From Modicisalibacter tunisiensis (GTDB taxonomy: Bacteria > Pseudomonadota > Gammaproteobacteria > Pseudomonadales > Halomonadaceae): 64,000 bases of DNA. Location of the stretch: NCBI RefSeq assembly GCF_020148005.1, contig NZ_JAGXFD010000001.1:1012729-1076728 (forward strand), read 5' to 3'. This document shows positions 7,826-17,159 of this stretch, one piece after another. The notes beneath the pieces were generated by a model. That model was not told where the DNA came from, made no database searches, and saw only the letters and a program-made list of their open reading frames with translations. Each line of letters opens with the position of its first letter. Positions within the stretch are counted from its first letter, which is position 1. The position numbers were made by a program, and so were the translations under genes.

Positions 7826-9973
7826 TTGAAACAGTATCGTGTGGTGATTCTTGGCGTGGTTTTGGTGGCGATCGTGGCCTTCTTTGCGTGGGGGTTCGAC
7901 GATTACCTCACGCTCGAGTCCATCAAGTCGCTGCAAGGGCGGTTCGATCAGTGGTTCTCGGACTCTCCCTGGCTGGTCGCCGGTGGTTTCTTCCTCGTCT
8001 ATGTCCTGATCGCCGCGCTCTCGCTACCGGGTGCCACGCTGCTCACTCTGCTGGGTGGGGCACTGTTCGGCCTGGGCTGGGGGTTCCTGATCATCTCCTT
8101 CGCGAGCACGATTGGTGCCACACTGGCCTTTCTGGTCTCCCGGACCCTGTTCCGGGAGTTGATCGAGCGTCGCTTCGCGCGGCAGATCGAGACGATCAAC
8201 CGGGGCATCGAGCGCGACGGGGCGTTGTATCTGTTCAGCCTGCGCCTGGTGCCGATCTTCCCGTTCTTCGTCGTCAATCTGGTGATGGGCCTGACCCGGC
8301 TGCGCACCTCGGTGTTCTATGTCGCCAGCCAGATCGGCATGATCCCCGGCACTCTGGTCTACGTGAATGCCGGCCAGCAACTCGGCGAACTGCAATCGCT
8401 GGGAGGTGTCGTGTCGCCGTCGCTGCTGCTCTCCTTCGCCCTGCTGGGCGTCTTCCCGCTGATCGCGCGTTGGATCGTCGACGCCCTGCAACGCCGCAAG
8501 CGCTACCGGGGGTATTCCAAGCCTCGGCACTTCGATTACGACATTTTAGTGATCGGCGGTGGCTCGGCAGGGCTCGTGACCAGCTACATCGCCAGCGCGG
8601 TGCGGGCGAAGGTCGCGCTGGTCGAGCGCGACGCCATGGGGGGCGACTGCCTCAATACCGGCTGCGTGCCTTCCAAGGCGCTGATTCGCGCCGCGCGAGC
8701 CGCCCAGGACATTCGCGATGCCGAGCGACTGGGCGTCCATGCGGGGGCGCCGCGAATCGACTTCGGCGAGGTCATGGGCCATGTGCGGCGCGTCATCGAG
8801 GAGGTGGCGCCCCATGACAGCGAGGAACGCTATACCGGACTGGGGGTCGAGGTTAAACGCGGTAAGGCGCGGCTGTATTCCCCATGGACGGTCGATGTCG
8901 ACGGCCAGCCACTGACGGCCCGGCATATCGTCATCGCCACCGGGGCCACGCCCAGGGTGCCACCAATCCCGGGCATCGAGCAGATCGAGGTGCTGACCTC
9001 CGAGAACCTGTGGACGTTGACCGAGCAGCCGCGCCGCCTGGTGGTGCTGGGCGGCGGCGCCATCGGCTGCGAACTCGGCCAGAGCTTCGCCCGCCTGGGC
9101 AGCCAGGTCACGCTGGTCGAGGGGGCCGAGCGGCTGCTGGGGCGCGAGGATGACGAGGTCGGGGAACTCGTCGCCGGCCTGCTTGCCGAGGAAGGCCTCG
9201 AGATCATGACCGGTACCCGGGCGCTTGCGGTGACGGTCGAGAACGGCGGGAACCAGCTTCTGGTCGAGGCGGCCGACGGAAAGCAGACCCGCATTCCCTT
9301 CGACCGTCTGCTGGTCAGTGTCGGTCGCCAGGCCAACGTCGAGGGGCTCGGGCTGGAAGCGCTGGGGATCGCCACTCGCGACAACGGCACCCTGGAGGTC
9401 AACGAGCAGCTACAGACCAGGCTGCCCAACATCTGGGCCTGCGGCGATGTCGCCGGCCCTTATCAGTTGACCCACGCCGCCGCGCACCAGGCCTGGCATG
9501 TTGCCGTCAACGCCCTGTTCGGCGAGTTCAAGCGCTTCAAGGTCGACTACCGCATCATGCCCGCGGTGACGTACCTGCAACCCGAAGTGGCCCGCGTGGG
9601 GCTCAACGAGCGCGAGGCCAAAGCCCAGGGCATAGCCTACGAGGTCACCCGTTACGAGATGGCCGAGAGCGACCGGGCGATCGCCGAGCGCGCCACCACC
9701 GGCTTCGTCAAGATCCTCACCGTGCCCGGCAAGGACCGCATCCTCGGTGCCACCCTGGTCGGCGAAAACGCCGGTGAATGGCTGGCGGAGGTGACGCTGG
9801 CCATGAAGCACAACATCGGACTCAACAAACTGCTCGGCACGATTCATCCCTACCCGACCCTCTCGGAAGCCGTCAAGGGCACCGCCGGCGTGTGGAAGAA
9901 CGCCCACAAGCCCGAGCGGGTGCTTGGTTGGCTAGCATGTTATTTCCGGTGGCGACGTGGAGGGCGTGATTGA
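7826..9973 (+). CDS. DedA/TVP38-FAD-dependent oxidoreductase fusion
   Basis: A 715-residue two-part protein. Residues 1-225 are a TVP38/TMEM64 (SNARE-associated, DedA-like) membrane domain with several hydrophobic segments and the F.G...G motif region LTLLGGALFGLGWG. Residues 235-705 are a class I pyridine nucleotide-disulfide oxidoreductase. It has the FAD-binding DILVIGGGSAGLV, the redox-active GGDCLNTGCVPSKAL, the NAD-binding RLVVLGGGAIGCELGQ, the second FAD motif ACGDVAGPYQLTHAA, and a dimerisation domain ending HPYPTLSEA. It resembles mercuric reductase/dihydrolipoamide dehydrogenase, but the substrate is unknown. The start is TTG, chosen because AAGGGGA lies five bases upstream and hydrophobic sequence begins at once. 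Confidence 0.85.
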   Translation: MKQYRVVILGVVLVAIVAFFAWGFDDYLTLESIKSLQGRFDQWFSDSPWLVAGGFFLVYVLIAALSLPGATLLTLLGGALFGLGWGFLIISFASTIGATLAFLVSRTLFRELIERRFARQIETINRGIERDGALYLFSLRLVPIFPFFVVNLVMGLTRLRTSVFYVASQIGMIPGTLVYVNAGQQLGELQSLGGVVSPSLLLSFALLGVFPLIARWIVDALQRRKRYRGYSKPRHFDYDILVIGGGSAGLVTSYIASAVRAKVALVERDAMGGDCLNTGCVPSKALIRAARAAQDIRDAERLGVHAGAPRIDFGEVMGHVRRVIEEVAPHDSEERYTGLGVEVKRGKARLYSPWTVDVDGQPLTARHIVIATGATPRVPPIPGIEQIEVLTSENLWTLTEQPRRLVVLGGGAIGCELGQSFARLGSQVTLVEGAERLLGREDDEVGELVAGLLAEEGLEIMTGTRALAVTVENGGNQLLVEAADGKQTRIPFDRLLVSVGRQANVEGLGLEALGIATRDNGTLEVNEQLQTRLPNIWACGDVAGPYQLTHAAAHQAWHVAVNALFGEFKRFKVDYRIMPAVTYLQPEVARVGLNEREAKAQGIAYEVTRYEMAESDRAIAERATTGFVKILTVPGKDRILGATLVGENAGEWLAEVTLAMKHNIGLNKLLGTIHPYPTLSEAVKGTAGVWKNAHKPERVLGWLACYFRWRRGGRD

Positions 9974-10032
9974 CGTTGTCATCGCACTCATTCATTGAGG
10001 CCGCCATGTGATTCCTTGGATACTGGTGGACA

Positions 10033-10896
10033 TCACTCGATGTTTTGGATCTGCTCGCGCATCTGCTCGATCAGCACCTTCAACTCCACCGCGCAGCGGG
10101 TGCTCTCGGCGACCACCGCCTTGGAGGAGAGGGTGTTGGCCTCGCGGTTGAGTTCCTGCATCAGGAAATCCAGGCGCCGGCCGACCGGCCCCTTCTGCTT
10201 GAGCTGGCGTTCGACCTCGGTAACGTGGGTCTCGAGGCGGTCGAGTTCCTCGTCGACGTCGGCCTTCTGGGCGAGCAGGGCGATCTCGGCCTCGAGCCGC
10301 TGGGGGTCGAGCTCGGCCTTGAGGGCGTCCAGGCGTTCGGTGAGCTGGGTGCGCTGGCGCTCGAGGATGGTCGGCATCAGGCCGCGCACCTCGGCGACCT
10401 GCACGCGCACGGCGTCGAGGCGTTGCTGGATGAGCTCGGCCAGCCGCTCGCCCTCGCGGGCGCGACCGTCGATCAGGTCGTCGAGGGCGGCGTCGAACAG
10501 CGCCCGGGCGGCCTGCTTGACGGTGTCCAGGTCGATGCCGCGGGCGTCCACCACGCCGGGATGATCGAGCAGGGCCAGGGCATCGGGCAGCGGCGCGTCG
10601 GGCAGTTCGGCGCGTACCTCGTGCAGGGCGCGGGCGAGTTCCGCGAGGCGTTGACGGTTGACGCTCAGCGTCTCGCCGCCGGTGGCCGGGTCGAAGCGCA
10701 GGCTGCACTCCACCTTGCCGCGGGCCAGCCGCCGGCGCATCGCCTCGCGGAAGGCCGGCTCCAGGTCGCGCAGGGTGTCCGGCAGGCGAAAGTGCGGCTC
10801 CAGGTAGCGCTGGTTCACCGAACGCAGTTCCAGTTGCAGGCTGCCCCAGTCGGCGTCCCGGGTCTGCCGGGAAAAGGCGGTCATGCTGTACGCCAT
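10033..10896 (-). CDS. yicC: YicC family endoribonuclease
   Basis: A 287-residue protein opening with MAYSMTAFSRQ, the family signature, followed by LELRSVNQRYLE and FRLPDTLRDLEPAFRE. The C-terminal DUF1732 part reads LDFLMQELNREANTLSSKA. YicC proteins are reported as RNases acting on small RNA such as RyhB. It is divergent from rph, the usual gammaproteobacterial arrangement. The start is the ATG with GGAG seven bases upstream. The longer frame covers the promoter region of rph and was rejected. Confidence 0.93.
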   Translation of the reverse strand: MAYSMTAFSRQTRDADWGSLQLELRSVNQRYLEPHFRLPDTLRDLEPAFREAMRRRLARGKVECSLRFDPATGGETLSVNRQRLAELARALHEVRAELPDAPLPDALALLDHPGVVDARGIDLDTVKQAARALFDAALDDLIDGRAREGERLAELIQQRLDAVRVQVAEVRGLMPTILERQRTQLTERLDALKAELDPQRLEAEIALLAQKADVDEELDRLETHVTEVERQLKQKGPVGRRLDFLMQELNREANTLSSKAVVAESTRCAVELKVLIEQMREQIQNIE

Positions 10897-11040
10897 GCAA
10901 GCTCCTTGGCTGTTCGTCGCGAGAAAGGCCTGCGGCCAGTGTAACGAATCCGCGCCGGGGTGACGCGAACGTGTAGAATGTCGCCCCACCCGGGGCCACC
11001 CGGCAAGACTTCGATTCCAGCGATCCTGACGAGAGGTGAT

Positions 11041-11778
11041 ATGCACTCAGGTCCTATCCGTCCCAGTGGGCGCCAGCCCGAACAGACCCGCGAGATTCAG
11101 CTGATCCGTGACTATACCCGGCATGCCGAAGGGTCGGTGCTGGTGGCCTTCGGCGACACCCAGGTGCTGTGCAACGCCAGCGTCGAGGCCGGTGTGCCGC
11201 GCTGGCTGCGTGGCAAGGGCCAGGGCTGGGTGACGGCCGAATACGGCATGCTGCCGCGGGCCACCCATACGCGTGGCGCGCGCGAGGCGGCGCGCGGCAA
11301 GCAGGGCGGGCGCACCCTGGAGATCCAGCGGCTGATCGGCCGGGCGCTGCGTGCCTCGGTCAATCTCAGGAAGCTCGGCGAGTTCACCATCACCGTCGAC
11401 TGCGACGTCATCCAGGCCGACGGCGGCACTCGCACCGCCTCGATCACCGGCGGCTGCGTGGCGCTGGTGGATGCCATCCGCCACCTGCAGCGCGAGAAGC
11501 TGATCAAGGGCGACCCGTTCAAGCAGCTGGTCAGCTCGGTGTCGGTAGGGGTCTACAAGGGCACGCCGGTGGTCGATCTCGACTATCCGGAAGACAGCGC
11601 CGCGGACACCGACATGAACGTGGTGATGACCGAAGGCGGCGGGCTGATCGAGGTGCAGGGCACCGCCGAGGCGGCCGCGTTCTCGCGGGCCGAGCTCGAT
11701 ACCATGCTCGACCTGGCCGAGGGCGCCGGTGCCGAGCTGTTCGCCCGTCAGCGCGAGGCGCTGGGCATCCGTGCCTGA
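11041..11778 (+). CDS. rph: Ribonuclease PH
   Basis: A 245-residue phosphorolytic 3' exoribonuclease that trims tRNA 3' ends. The whole family pattern is present: RPSGR near the N-terminus, [15 protein letters not shown], the [27 protein letters not shown] loop (phosphate and RNA contacts), [19 protein letters not shown], and [19 protein letters not shown] with catalytic Asp residues. The length is standard. It is divergent from yicC and is followed by the crc-like gene on the opposite strand. Confidence 0.97.
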   Translation: MHSGPIRPSGRQPEQTREIQLIRDYTRHAEGSVLVAFGDTQVLCNASVEAGVPRWLRGKGQGWVTAEYGMLPRATHTRGAREAARGKQGGRTLEIQRLIGRALRASVNLRKLGEFTITVDCDVIQADGGTRTASITGGCVALVDAIRHLQREKLIKGDPFKQLVSSVSVGVYKGTPVVDLDYPEDSAADTDMNVVMTEGGGLIEVQGTAEAAAFSRAELDTMLDLAEGAGAELFARQREALGIRA

Positions 11779-11797
11779 GGCCGGAGCCTGAAGCAGC

Positions 11798-11821
11798 GAC
11801 GCCGGCCCGAGGGCCGGCGTC
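11798..11821. terminator. Hairpin between convergent rph and crc-like gene
   Basis: Arms GACGCCGGCCC and GGGCCGGCGTC pair perfectly around a two-base centre. There is no T-tract on either side, so this is a stem that could protect 3' ends or act as a weak bidirectional terminator. Confidence 0.5.
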
Positions 11822-11847
11822 AGTCAGGCGCGACGAAGGGCAGGGGC

Positions 11848-12615
11848 TTACAGCTTGAGGTCGTACTCCACGATCAGCGGGGCGTACTCCGAGAAGGTGG
11901 CGTCGCGGTCGATCCAGGCGTCGACCACATGGCGGCGAAACTCGGGGCCGACCACCTGATAGTCGATGCGCCAGCCTTCCTGACGGGTGCGCGGCACGTC
12001 CTGGTCGAGCCTGGGCCACCAGGTGTACTCGCCGGCGTTGCGGTTGACCTCGCGGAAGGTGTCGATGAAGCCGGTGGGCCCGAACACCTGGTCCATCCAG
12101 GCGCGCTCTTCCGGCTTGAAACCGGGCGTGGTCTGGTTGTCCGCCCAGTTGGCGAGGTCGACGGTCTTGTGGGCGATGTGCCAGGTGCCGCAGATGATGT
12201 ACTCGCGGCGCTTGCGGGCCATCTTGGCCAGATATTCCTGGTACTGGGCCATGAACGACTGCTTGGCGGCGTAGTCGCTGCCGTCGGGCATCAGGAAGCT
12301 GGCGATGCTGAAGCGGTCGTAGTCGGCCTGCAGGAAGCGCGCCTCGTTGTCGCACTCCGGAAAGCCCAGGCCGTACATGATCGCCTTGGGGATCTTGCGG
12401 CAGTACAGCCCGACGCCCGAGAAGCCGTCCTGCTCGGCATCGAGGAAGTACCCTTCATACCCTTCCGGGTAGAGGATGCGGTCGTCGAGTTCGAAGCTCT
12501 TGGTCTTCAGATTCTGCACGCAGACGACGTCGGCATCCTGGTTCTCCAGCCAGTCGAGGAAGCCTCGCTCGACGGCGGCCTGAATTCCGTTGACGTTGAT
12601 GCTGGCGATTTTCAT
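11848..12615 (-). CDS. crc: Crc-like (catabolite repression control) ExoIII homologue
   Basis: A 255-residue exonuclease III-fold protein. Generic annotation would call it exodeoxyribonuclease III, but nuclease residues are missing. The catalytic Glu motif is VQNLK (Asn35) instead of QE-K, and the GDMN motif is CGTWH (residues 142-146). The sequence matches Pseudomonas Crc features: VNGIQAAVERG, KRREYIICG, ERAWMDQVFG, WRIDYQV and the C-terminal APLIVEYDL. Neighbours rph and pyrE are also those of Pseudomonas crc. Crc works with Hfq to repress translation of catabolic mRNAs, and a similar post-transcriptional role is inferred here. A GGGACC-rich region, not a strong ribosome binding site, precedes the ATG. 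Confidence 0.8.
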   Translation of the reverse strand: MKIASINVNGIQAAVERGFLDWLENQDADVVCVQNLKTKSFELDDRILYPEGYEGYFLDAEQDGFSGVGLYCRKIPKAIMYGLGFPECDNEARFLQADYDRFSIASFLMPDGSDYAAKQSFMAQYQEYLAKMARKRREYIICGTWHIAHKTVDLANWADNQTTPGFKPEERAWMDQVFGPTGFIDTFREVNRNAGEYTWWPRLDQDVPRTRQEGWRIDYQVVGPEFRRHVVDAWIDRDATFSEYAPLIVEYDLKL

Positions 12616-12713
12616 ACATGGTCCCTTTTTCGTCGCGCGTGTATGATACCTGAGCTTTCGACGTTTGGGTAAATGACTCGAGCCAATCATTCGGATAAGG
12701 GGAGCATCACGCC

Positions 12714-13382
12714 GTGGCCGCCCAGTTGCAGGATTATCAGCGCGACTTCATCGCCTTCGCCATCGAGCAGGGCGTGCTCAAGTTCGGTGAGTTCACCCTC
12801 AAGTCCGGCCGTGTCAGCCCCTACTTCTTCAATGCCGGCCTGTTCAGAAGCGGGGCCGCGCTGGCGCGCCTGGGACGCTGCTACGCCCAGGCCATCGCCG
12901 ACAGCGGCATCACCGCCGATGTGCTCTTCGGCCCCGCCTACAAGGGCATCCCGCTGGGCGCCACCACCGCCGTGGCGCTGGCCGACCATCACGACCGTGA
13001 CCTGCCCTTCGCCTTCAACCGCAAGGAGGCCAAGGACCACGGCGAGGGTGGCCTGATCGTCGGTGCCGAGCTCGTCGGGCGCATCCTGATCATCGACGAC
13101 GTGATCACCGCCGGCACCGCGATCGGCGAGGTGATGCAGCTGATCGATGCCGCCGGCGCCGAGCCCGCCGGCGTGGTGATCGCGCTGGACCGCCAGGAGC
13201 GGGGGCAAGGCGAGAAGAGCGCCATCCAGGAGGTCGAGGCCCGCTACGGCATGCCGGTGGTCAGCATCGTCACCCTCGACGACGTGCTGGCCTATCTCGA
13301 GAGCCACGCCGGTGACGCGCTCAAGCCCCATGCCGAGGCGATCCGCGCCTACCGGGAACGCTACGGGGTCGTCGCGGACTGA
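12714..13382 (+). CDS. pyrE: Orotate phosphoribosyltransferase
   Basis: A 222-residue type I phosphoribosyltransferase of pyrimidine synthesis, forming OMP from orotate and PRPP. It has [19 protein letters not shown] (orotate side), [24 protein letters not shown] (the flexible loop) and the PRPP motif [13 protein letters not shown]. The GTG start lies about ten bases after GGGGAGC. It is divergent from the crc-like gene, with 98 bases between starts. Confidence 0.96.
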   Translation: MAAQLQDYQRDFIAFAIEQGVLKFGEFTLKSGRVSPYFFNAGLFRSGAALARLGRCYAQAIADSGITADVLFGPAYKGIPLGATTAVALADHHDRDLPFAFNRKEAKDHGEGGLIVGAELVGRILIIDDVITAGTAIGEVMQLIDAAGAEPAGVVIALDRQERGQGEKSAIQEVEARYGMPVVSIVTLDDVLAYLESHAGDALKPHAEAIRAYRERYGVVAD

Positions 13383-13463
13383 GCCAACGGAAACGCCGTT
13401 TGATAATCGCTAATGTTATGCCATAGTGAAGGCGTTGTCAGGCCGTTACGCGAGGCTTTGCCC

Positions 13464-14015
13464 ATGAAACCGTTGTTCGTTGCCAGCCTGGCCACCGCCG
13501 GCCTGGCCCTCAGTCAGTCGGCGCTGGCGCTCAGCATTTCCGCCAATGCCGGTCCCGACGCCGCCGGTGTCGAGGCCAGCCAGACGATCTTCCCCACCCT
13601 GCGGGCCGGCGTCGGCTATCTCAGGTCGGACGACAGCGGTGCCGATGCCGACATCTATTCCGGCTCGCTGATGTTCACGCCCTTCGTGCCGGGGATCGAC
13701 GTTTCCGTGGGCGCCCGCTACCAGTACCAGAACACGGCCTTCGGCGATGGCGGCGGCCTGGGGCTGGGCGGTTCGCTGTTCGTGCCCACGCCGATCCCGT
13801 TGACCTCGGTCGGCGGCTACGGCTTCTACACGCCGGACGGCCTCACCCACGGCGACATCGACCGCAGCTACGAGTACGGGGCCCAGGCGCGGGTCGAGCT
13901 CGTCTCGCACACCTACGCCTATGGCGGGTACCGCTACTACCGCACCGATTTCGACGACGGCGGCGACCATACTCTGGACAGCGGGCCGGTGATCGGCGTC
14001 AGTGTAGGGTTCTAG
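13464..14015 (+). CDS. yfaZ: YfaZ family outer-membrane protein
   Basis: A 183-residue protein with a signal peptide (residues 1-22, ending SALA before LSIS). The mature part is rich in alternating beta strands ending in aromatic residues ([27 protein letters not shown]) and ends in SVGF, consistent with an outer-membrane beta barrel. It has the YfaZ-like core [28 protein letters not shown]. Function is unknown. The start has CGAGG upstream and the internal ATG gives the correct signal peptide. Confidence 0.75.
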   Translation: MKPLFVASLATAGLALSQSALALSISANAGPDAAGVEASQTIFPTLRAGVGYLRSDDSGADADIYSGSLMFTPFVPGIDVSVGARYQYQNTAFGDGGGLGLGGSLFVPTPIPLTSVGGYGFYTPDGLTHGDIDRSYEYGAQARVELVSHTYAYGGYRYYRTDFDDGGDHTLDSGPVIGVSVGF

Positions 14016-14112
14016 CCGCCCCGTCCTTTCCGTTCGACGAATCGGCGTCTCTTTCGGGGCGCCGATTGCGTATCATGGCGCGGTCGCCGTCACCCAGGTT
14101 TCTGTTCCGCGC

Positions 14113-14661
14113 ATGCTCGATATTGTCTTCTACGAACCCGAGATTCCGCCCAATACCGGCAACCTGATCCGGCTGTGCGCCAATACCGGTTTTCGCCTGC
14201 ACCTGATCGAGCCGCTGGGCTTCACCCTCGACGACAAGCGCCTGCGCCGGGCCGGGCTGGACTATCACGAGTGGGCCCGGGTGCAGGTTCACGTCGACTG
14301 GTCAGCCTTCCTGCGCGCGGTAGCTCCCGTGCGGGTATTCGCCGTTTCCACCCGCGGGCGTACCGGCTACCATGAGCCCGCCTATCGCGAGGGCGATGCC
14401 CTGGTGTTCGGCCCCGAGACCCGCGGCCTGCCGCAGGCGCTGCTCGATGCCCTGCCGCCGTCGCAGCGGCTGCGCATCCCCATGCTGCCCGACAGCCGCA
14501 GCCTCAACCTGTCCAACGCCGCGGCGGTACTGGTCTTTGAGGCCTGGCGCCAGCTCGATTTCGTCGGGGCCGGCCTTCCGGGGGCCGGCGAATCCGTGAC
14601 GTCCGCCGAGGCTTCCCGTTCTCCCAACGCGCCCACGGCCGGCGATGCCGGCGACGAGTGA
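14113..14661 (+). CDS. trmL: tRNA (cytidine/uridine-2'-O-)-methyltransferase TrmL
   Basis: A 182-residue SPOUT methyltransferase that 2'-O-methylates the wobble base (34) of tRNA-Leu. It opens with [26 protein letters not shown]. The SAM-binding trefoil knot is formed by [11 protein letters not shown] and [27 protein letters not shown]. The C-terminal 30 residues are an extra low-complexity tail beyond the usual length of about 154. It ends three bases before rep. Confidence 0.95.
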   Translation: MLDIVFYEPEIPPNTGNLIRLCANTGFRLHLIEPLGFTLDDKRLRRAGLDYHEWARVQVHVDWSAFLRAVAPVRVFAVSTRGRTGYHEPAYREGDALVFGPETRGLPQALLDALPPSQRLRIPMLPDSRSLNLSNAAAVLVFEAWRQLDFVGAGLPGAGESVTSAEASRSPNAPTAGDAGDE

Positions 14662-14664
14662 TTC

Positions 14665-16695
14665 ATGTCGATTCAACAGCGACTCGCCAAGCTCAATCCC
14701 CGCCAGCAGGAGGCGGTGCGCTACATCGATGGCCCCTGCCTGGTGCTGGCCGGCGCCGGTTCCGGCAAGACCAGCGTGATCACCACCAAGATCGCCTACC
14801 TGGTCCAGGAGTGCGGCATGAGCGCGCGCAAGATCGCCGCGGTGACCTTCACCAACAAGGCCGCCCGCGAGATGAAGGAGCGCGTCGGCCAGCTGCTCAA
14901 GGGCCGCGAGGGCCATGGCCTGACGGTGTCGACCTTCCACACCCTGGGGCTCAACATCATCCGCGGCGAGCTCAGGACGCTGGGCTACAAGCCGGGCTTC
15001 TCGCTGTTCGACCCCGAGGATGCCAAGGCGCTGCTGCGCGACCTGATGCAGAAGGATGCCCAGATCGACGCCGAGCAGATCAACCGCGTGCAGCACCAGA
15101 TCTCGACCTGGAAGAACGACCTGGTGCTGCCCGGGCAGGCCATGTCCCACGCCGCCGATGACGACGAGCAGTTTGCCGCGCGGGTCTACGAGGCCTACAA
15201 CCGCCACCTCAAGGCCTACAATGCGGTCGACTTCGACGACCTGATCCTGCTGCCGGTGGTGCTGCTCTCCAGCGATGCCGAGGCGCTGGCCCGCTGGCGG
15301 CGCAAGATCCACTACATGCTGGTCGACGAGTATCAGGACACCAACATCAGCCAGTACCAGCTCGTGCAGCTGCTGATGGCCGAGCGCGCCACCTTCACCG
15401 TGGTCGGCGACGACGACCAGTCGATCTACGCCTGGCGCGGGGCGCGCCCCGAGAACCTGGTGACGCTCGGCGAGGACTTCCCGCGGCTGAAGGTGATCAA
15501 GCTCGAGCAGAACTACCGCTCCACCGGGATCATCCTGCGTGCCGCCAACACGCTGATCAGTAACAACCCGCACGTCTACGAGAAGGCCCTGTGGTCGGAC
15601 AAGGGGATCGGCGCGCCGATCCGCATCGTCGTCAACCGCCACGAGGAGGCCGAGGCCGAGCGGGTGGCCAGCGAGATCCTCACCCGGCGCATCAAGGAGT
15701 CGGCCACCTGGCGCGACTTCGCGGTGCTCTATCGCGGCAACTTCCAGGCCCGGCTGCTCGAGCTCAAGCTGCAGCACTACCAGGTGCCCTACAAGCTCTC
15801 CGGGGGCACCTCCTTCTTCTCGCGCAACGAGATCAAGGACGCCATGGCCTACCTGCGTCTGCTGATCAACCCGGGCGACGACAACGCCTTTCTGCGCATC
15901 GTCAACGTGCCGCGCCGCGAGATCGGCCCCGGCACCCTGGAGAAACTCGCCAACTATGCCACCGAGCGAGGCGAGTCGCTGTTCGCCGCCTGCCACGAGC
16001 TGGGCCTTTCCCAGGTGCTGCCCGAGCGGGCCGTGGAGCGCCTGGGCCGCTTCACCCGCTTCATCGACGGCGTGCGCCGGCGCATGGATCAGGGCCATGC
16101 CCTGGGCGCGCTGCGCGAGATGTTCCGCGACATGGACTACGAGGCCTGGCTGCACCAGAACGCCAGCGCGCCGACCGTTGCCGAGCGGCGCATGGCCAAC
16201 GTCTGGACGCTGCTCGACCAGCTCGAGAAGTCCATGGAGCGCGAGGAGGGCGAGGAAACCGATGACGTCGAGTCGGCGATCTCGCGGCTGGTGCTGCGCG
16301 ACATCCTCGAGCAGCAGGCCGAGGAGGACGACTCCGACCGGGTCCAGCTGCTCACCCTGCACGCCGCCAAGGGCCTGGAGTTTCCCCACGTCTACGTGAT
16401 GGGCCTCGAGGAGGAGCTGCTGCCCCACCGTAACGCCATCGAGGCCGGCACCATCGAGGAGGAGCGCCGCCTGGCCTACGTCGGCATCACCCGCGCCCGC
16501 CAGACCCTGACCCTGACGCTGGCGCGCCAGCGCAAGGCCTACGGCGAACTGATGGACTGCACGCCGAGCCGCTTCCTCGACGAGCTGCCCGAGGCCGACC
16601 TCGACTGGGAGGGCCGCGCCGACAAGGAAGACCCCGAGAAGAAGCAGGCCCGCGGCAAGGATGCCATCGCCGGGCTGCGTTCGCTGCTGGGGTGA
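14665..16695 (+). CDS. rep: ATP-dependent DNA helicase Rep (UvrD/Rep family)
   Basis: A 676-residue superfamily 1A 3'-5' helicase that helps replication forks pass protein blocks. It opens with LNPRQQEAVRYIDGPCLVLAGAGSGKT (Q motif and Walker A). YMLVDEYQDTN is Walker B, GDDDQSIYAWRGA motif III, and LEQNYRS motif IV. LLTLHAAKGLEFPHVYVMGLEEELLPH is motif V and RRLAYVGITRAR motif VI. The length is that of E. coli Rep. The ATG is three bases after the trmL stop, so the two are likely cotranscribed. Confidence 0.96.
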   Translation: MSIQQRLAKLNPRQQEAVRYIDGPCLVLAGAGSGKTSVITTKIAYLVQECGMSARKIAAVTFTNKAAREMKERVGQLLKGREGHGLTVSTFHTLGLNIIRGELRTLGYKPGFSLFDPEDAKALLRDLMQKDAQIDAEQINRVQHQISTWKNDLVLPGQAMSHAADDDEQFAARVYEAYNRHLKAYNAVDFDDLILLPVVLLSSDAEALARWRRKIHYMLVDEYQDTNISQYQLVQLLMAERATFTVVGDDDQSIYAWRGARPENLVTLGEDFPRLKVIKLEQNYRSTGIILRAANTLISNNPHVYEKALWSDKGIGAPIRIVVNRHEEAEAERVASEILTRRIKESATWRDFAVLYRGNFQARLLELKLQHYQVPYKLSGGTSFFSRNEIKDAMAYLRLLINPGDDNAFLRIVNVPRREIGPGTLEKLANYATERGESLFAACHELGLSQVLPERAVERLGRFTRFIDGVRRRMDQGHALGALREMFRDMDYEAWLHQNASAPTVAERRMANVWTLLDQLEKSMEREEGEETDDVESAISRLVLRDILEQQAEEDDSDRVQLLTLHAAKGLEFPHVYVMGLEEELLPHRNAIEAGTIEEERRLAYVGITRARQTLTLTLARQRKAYGELMDCTPSRFLDELPEADLDWEGRADKEDPEKKQARGKDAIAGLRSLLG

Positions 16696-16723
16696 GCGTC
16701 AGGCCGGGGCGCGAGGGGGCTTG

Positions 16724-17128
16724 TCAGGCAGCCAGCTGCGCCTCGGCGAAGTCGACCAGATTCTGGTAATCGCGCCGGCGAATGATGGTCTCGACGATCT
16801 CGGCATCCAGGTTCAGATAGTCGTGGACCAGAGCATTGCGCAGGCCGATGACCTTGTTCCAGGGGATGCCGCTGTCGTCATGGCCCAGGCTCTTCAGCTT
16901 GGAGAAGGTCTGGCGGGCGTCGCTGGGTACCACGACGCCCAGCGACTTCAAGCGTTGCTTGGCAATGCCGATGCAGGCTTCGGTCAGCAGCTGCAGGTTG
17001 CGCTCCGCCGCACGATAGAGCAGGGCGTTCAGGCCATCGGGAGCCGTGGCGGCCTGATGCAGCAGCGCCAGTTCCTCTGCCAGGGTCGCCAGGTGTTCCT
17101 GCATGGCATCGATGTATTCGGTTTCCAC
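16724..17128 (-). CDS. hepT: HepT-like HEPN toxin (DUF86)
   Basis: A 134-residue helical HEPN-domain protein. The RNase motif R-x4-H-x-Y is intact: Arg97, His102, Tyr104 in LRNALVHDYL. HepT toxins cleave RNA and are silenced by the cognate MntA enzyme, which adds AMP residues to the Tyr of this motif. The mntA gene is immediately upstream on the same strand (31 bases), the standard order for type VII toxin-antitoxin pairs. The ATG at the start of the open frame is used. Confidence 0.85.
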   Translation of the reverse strand: METEYIDAMQEHLATLAEELALLHQAATAPDGLNALLYRAAERNLQLLTEACIGIAKQRLKSLGVVVPSDARQTFSKLKSLGHDDSGIPWNKVIGLRNALVHDYLNLDAEIVETIIRRRDYQNLVDFAEAQLAA

Positions 17129-17159
17129 GTGATGGGTGCTCGTTGCTTCAGGCGTCGTT

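Noticed and set aside
9992-10999. Alternative minus-strand frame over yicC
   Set aside because: It is Arg/Pro-rich shadow translation; yicC in the neighbouring frame has all family motifs.
14040-14067. AATCGGCG/CGCCGATT hairpin between yfaZ and trmL
   Set aside because: The stem is short, the loop is 12 bases and no T-tract follows, so it was not listed as a terminator.
14302-16428. 708-codon minus-strand open frame
   Set aside because: It is antisense to rep and trmL, which have full family motifs.
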